From Rhodocyclales bacterium (GTDB lineage: Bacteria; Pseudomonadota; Gammaproteobacteria; Burkholderiales; Rhodocyclaceae), in assembly GCA_016235165.1 (NCBI GenBank), contig JACRLX010000028.1, positions 1-45,641 on the forward strand: a DNA stretch of 45,641 bases, written 5' to 3'. The number at the start of each line of letters is the position of its first letter. Positions within the stretch are counted from its first letter, which is position 1. A program made the translations under genes and the position numbers. This document shows positions 44,198 through 45,641 of the stretch, one piece after another. The notes beneath the pieces are model-generated. The model saw only the letters and a list, made by a program, of their open reading frames with translations. It made no database searches and was not told the origin of the DNA.

Positions 44198-44313
44198 CTG
44201 TTGCACGTCCCGCGGCAAGGGGGCTGCTGACCCGCGCGTACCCCGAGCAGGTCGCGGACGACGCCCCGCTGCCTGCCGGACGCAAGCGCTGGTGGCAGGC
44301 GCTGTTCGGCTGA
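44198..44313 (+). pseudogene. possible 3' remnant of a membrane-protein gene
   Basis: A frame without start codon reads VARPAARGLLTRAYPEQV then ADDAPLPAGRKRWWQALFG and stops at 44313. The tail looks like a natural C-terminus (basic, WW-rich), with nothing upstream, so it may be a leftover of a deleted gene. Evidence is thin. Confidence 0.3.
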
Positions 44314-44314
44314 T

Positions 44315-44338
44315 CGCCGTCTCGCCGGCGCCGACTTT
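44315..44338 (-). repeat. dispersed repeat, copy 6 (before the ArsP-type permease)
   Basis: On the minus strand AAAGTCGGCGCCGGCGAG followed by ACGGCG. It directly follows the possible remnant at 44198-44313 in the 216-bp rhodanese-permease gap. Confidence 0.75.
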
Positions 44339-44404
44339 CCGCATCGCCTGCATCCTTTTTCGCCCGGCTTCGTCTTCTGTGGGAACCCCGATCCGGAGCC
44401 CAAA

Positions 44405-45502
44405 ATGAACGAAACCACCCTGACCGCCGTCCCGCCGGCGCCAGCGCCCTGCGTGCCGGAGAAGCCGCTTCGCGGGCCGGCAAGCTTTTGGCGCTGGGCC
44501 GTCGGCATCGCCATCGCCGCCCTCGCCTGGGTAGCGGTCTATTCGCAACTCACCCCTTTTGCCGACTGGGTCGTCACATCGCTCGGCTTGGTACGCGGCA
44601 CGCACTTCGCCGAGGCGATGCATTTTTTCTTCTACGACACGCCCAAGGTGATCCTGCTGCTCATCGGCATCGTCTTCGTGATGGGCATCGTGCAGACGTT
44701 TTTCTCGCCGGAGCGTACCCGCGCACTGCTCTCGGGCAAGCGCGTCGGCGTCGGCAACGTCATGGCGGCTTCCCTGGGCATCGTCACGCCGTTTTGTTCC
44801 TGCTCGGCGGTGCCGCTGTTCATCGGCTTCCTCTCGGCCGGTGTGCCCCTGGGCGTGACCTTTTCCTTCCTGATCTCGGCACCGATGGTCAATGAAGTCG
44901 CGCTGGCCCTGCTGTTCGGCATGTTCGGCTGGAAAGTCGCAGCGCTTTATCTCGGTCTCGGCCTGACGGTTGCCATCGTCGCCGGCTTCGTCATCGGCAA
45001 GCTGAAAATGGAAAACCACCTCGAAGACTGGGTGCGCGCCATCCACGCCGGGGAAGCGCAAGCCACCAGCGGCACGGAGATGAGCTGGGTGCAGCGCTTC
45101 GAGGCGGGCTGGCGTCACGTCAAGGAAATTGTCGGCAAGGTCTGGCCCTACATCCTCGCCGGCATCGCGCTGGGCGCCGGCATCCACGGCTATGTGCCGC
45201 AGGATTTCATGGCCTCGATCATGGGCCGGGACGCGCCCTGGTGGTCGGTGCCGGCGGCCGTATTGATTGGCGTGCCGATGTACACCAATGCGGCGGGCAT
45301 CATCCCGGTGGTCGAAGCGCTGATCGGCAAGGGCGCGGCACTGGGCACCGTGCTGGCCTTCATGATGTCCGTGATCGCCCTTTCGGCCCCCGAGATGATC
45401 ATCCTGCGCAAGGTACTCAAGCCAACGCTGATCGCCACCTTCGCCGGCGTGGTCGCGATCGGCATCCTGCTGGTGGGCTATGTGTTCAATGCGGTGCTCT
45501 AA
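44405..45502 (+). CDS. ArsP-type (DUF318) permease
   Basis: The 365-residue inner-membrane protein has about eight to ten helices and the family motif VTPFCSCSAVPLFIGFLSAG at about residues 128-147, with SFLISAPMVNEVAL and GVPMYTNAAGIIPV downstream. Some members (ArsP) export trivalent organoarsenicals such as MAs(III), the FCSC cysteines being implicated; others have unknown substrates. The nearby ars operon supports an arsenic role. It starts at 44405 (MNETTLTAVPP). Confidence 0.82.
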   Translation: MNETTLTAVPPAPAPCVPEKPLRGPASFWRWAVGIAIAALAWVAVYSQLTPFADWVVTSLGLVRGTHFAEAMHFFFYDTPKVILLLIGIVFVMGIVQTFFSPERTRALLSGKRVGVGNVMAASLGIVTPFCSCSAVPLFIGFLSAGVPLGVTFSFLISAPMVNEVALALLFGMFGWKVAALYLGLGLTVAIVAGFVIGKLKMENHLEDWVRAIHAGEAQATSGTEMSWVQRFEAGWRHVKEIVGKVWPYILAGIALGAGIHGYVPQDFMASIMGRDAPWWSVPAAVLIGVPMYTNAAGIIPVVEALIGKGAALGTVLAFMMSVIALSAPEMIILRKVLKPTLIATFAGVVAIGILLVGYVFNAVL

Positions 45503-45641
45503 GCTAAGGAAACGCTGAACAAGCCACCGCAAAAAGCAGCGACGAATTGAAATCGAGACGAAAACGTGACGGAAATGCCATTTTCATTGGGTGATCGGCC
45601 TGTTCGAGGGCAGACAAGGGGTGATTCCCCTGGATTTTGCT
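45503..45641. other. non-coding right edge, possible insertion-sequence terminus
   Basis: The last 139 bp hold no convincing gene. The block starting AAGGAAACGCTGAACAAGCC resembles the terminal repeat of betaproteobacterial insertion sequences of the IS5/IS1182 kind as I remember them, and the base composition differs from the permease gene. The window ends before a transposase could be seen. Confidence 0.3.

Noticed and set aside
43715-45532. 605-codon minus-strand frame at the right end
   Set aside because: His/Asp/Gly-rich shadow of the rhodanese and permease genes.

Overview
The window reads as a chromosomal piece of a GC-rich betaproteobacterium, probably of the Rhodocyclales/Sterolibacteriaceae type. 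The basis is the 5' part of a 16S rRNA gene at the left edge, betaproteobacterial gene orders (anmK-M23 peptidase-tyrS-rrn; miaB-phoH-ybeY-corC-lnt; rplM-rpsI-argC), and anaerobic respiratory genes. No database search was possible, so family names come from motifs and order.

Region 1 (1-24045) is mostly housekeeping: partial 16S rRNA and its promoter, tyrS, an M23 peptidase, anmK, erpA, a bactofilin, argC, rpsI/rplM, a YeeE/YedE sulfur transporter, queC, miaB-phoH-ybeY-corC-lnt, a YafJ-like amidotransferase, glyQ/glyS, gmhB, an acyltransferase, two YgjP-like genes and gloA. Three things stand out here. An A+T-richer GHKL-ATPase/STAS-like gene is wedged between glyQ and glyS. A tandem YgjP paralogue has lost its metal-binding residues. 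At 15638 there is a 36-codon gene stump with a good ribosome binding site.

Region 2 (24115-34766) is an arsenic respiration locus. A leftward operon encodes an ArrA/ArxA-type molybdopterin catalytic subunit (Tat signal, CX2CX3CX27C, RGRY motif), a four-cluster ferredoxin subunit, a TorD-like chaperone, a monohaem cytochrome c and a nine-haem cytochrome c fused to a membrane cytochrome b domain, resembling Geobacter CbcL. No NrfD-type anchor (ArrC/ArxC) is seen; the CbcL-like protein probably takes its place as the quinone-linked partner. Divergently, a PhnD-like binding protein, a histidine kinase and a sigma-54 response regulator form an ArxXSR/AioXSR-type sensory system. The intergenic region carries two candidate sigma-54 promoters and three copies of a GTTAC-N6-GTAAC palindrome (the third just inside the binding-protein gene), a likely regulator-binding set.

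Region 3 (34832-38870) is an arsenic resistance operon: arsR, arsC (LMW-phosphatase type), acr3, arsD, arsA. Together regions 2 and 3 suggest sensing of arsenite, periplasmic arsenate/arsenite redox chemistry linked to the quinone pool, cytoplasmic arsenate reduction, and arsenite extrusion.

Region 4 (38975-45641) is accessory: a DUF4160/DUF2442 pair, a periplasmic two-domain sulfurtransferase, a sigma factor, a decayed cation-diffusion-facilitator fragment, a Crp/Fnr regulator, a five-haem cytochrome c behind an FNR-like box, a periplasmic rhodanese and an ArsP-type permease. A 24-25 bp repeat occurs at least six times across the window, including inside lnt and in the tail of arsD.
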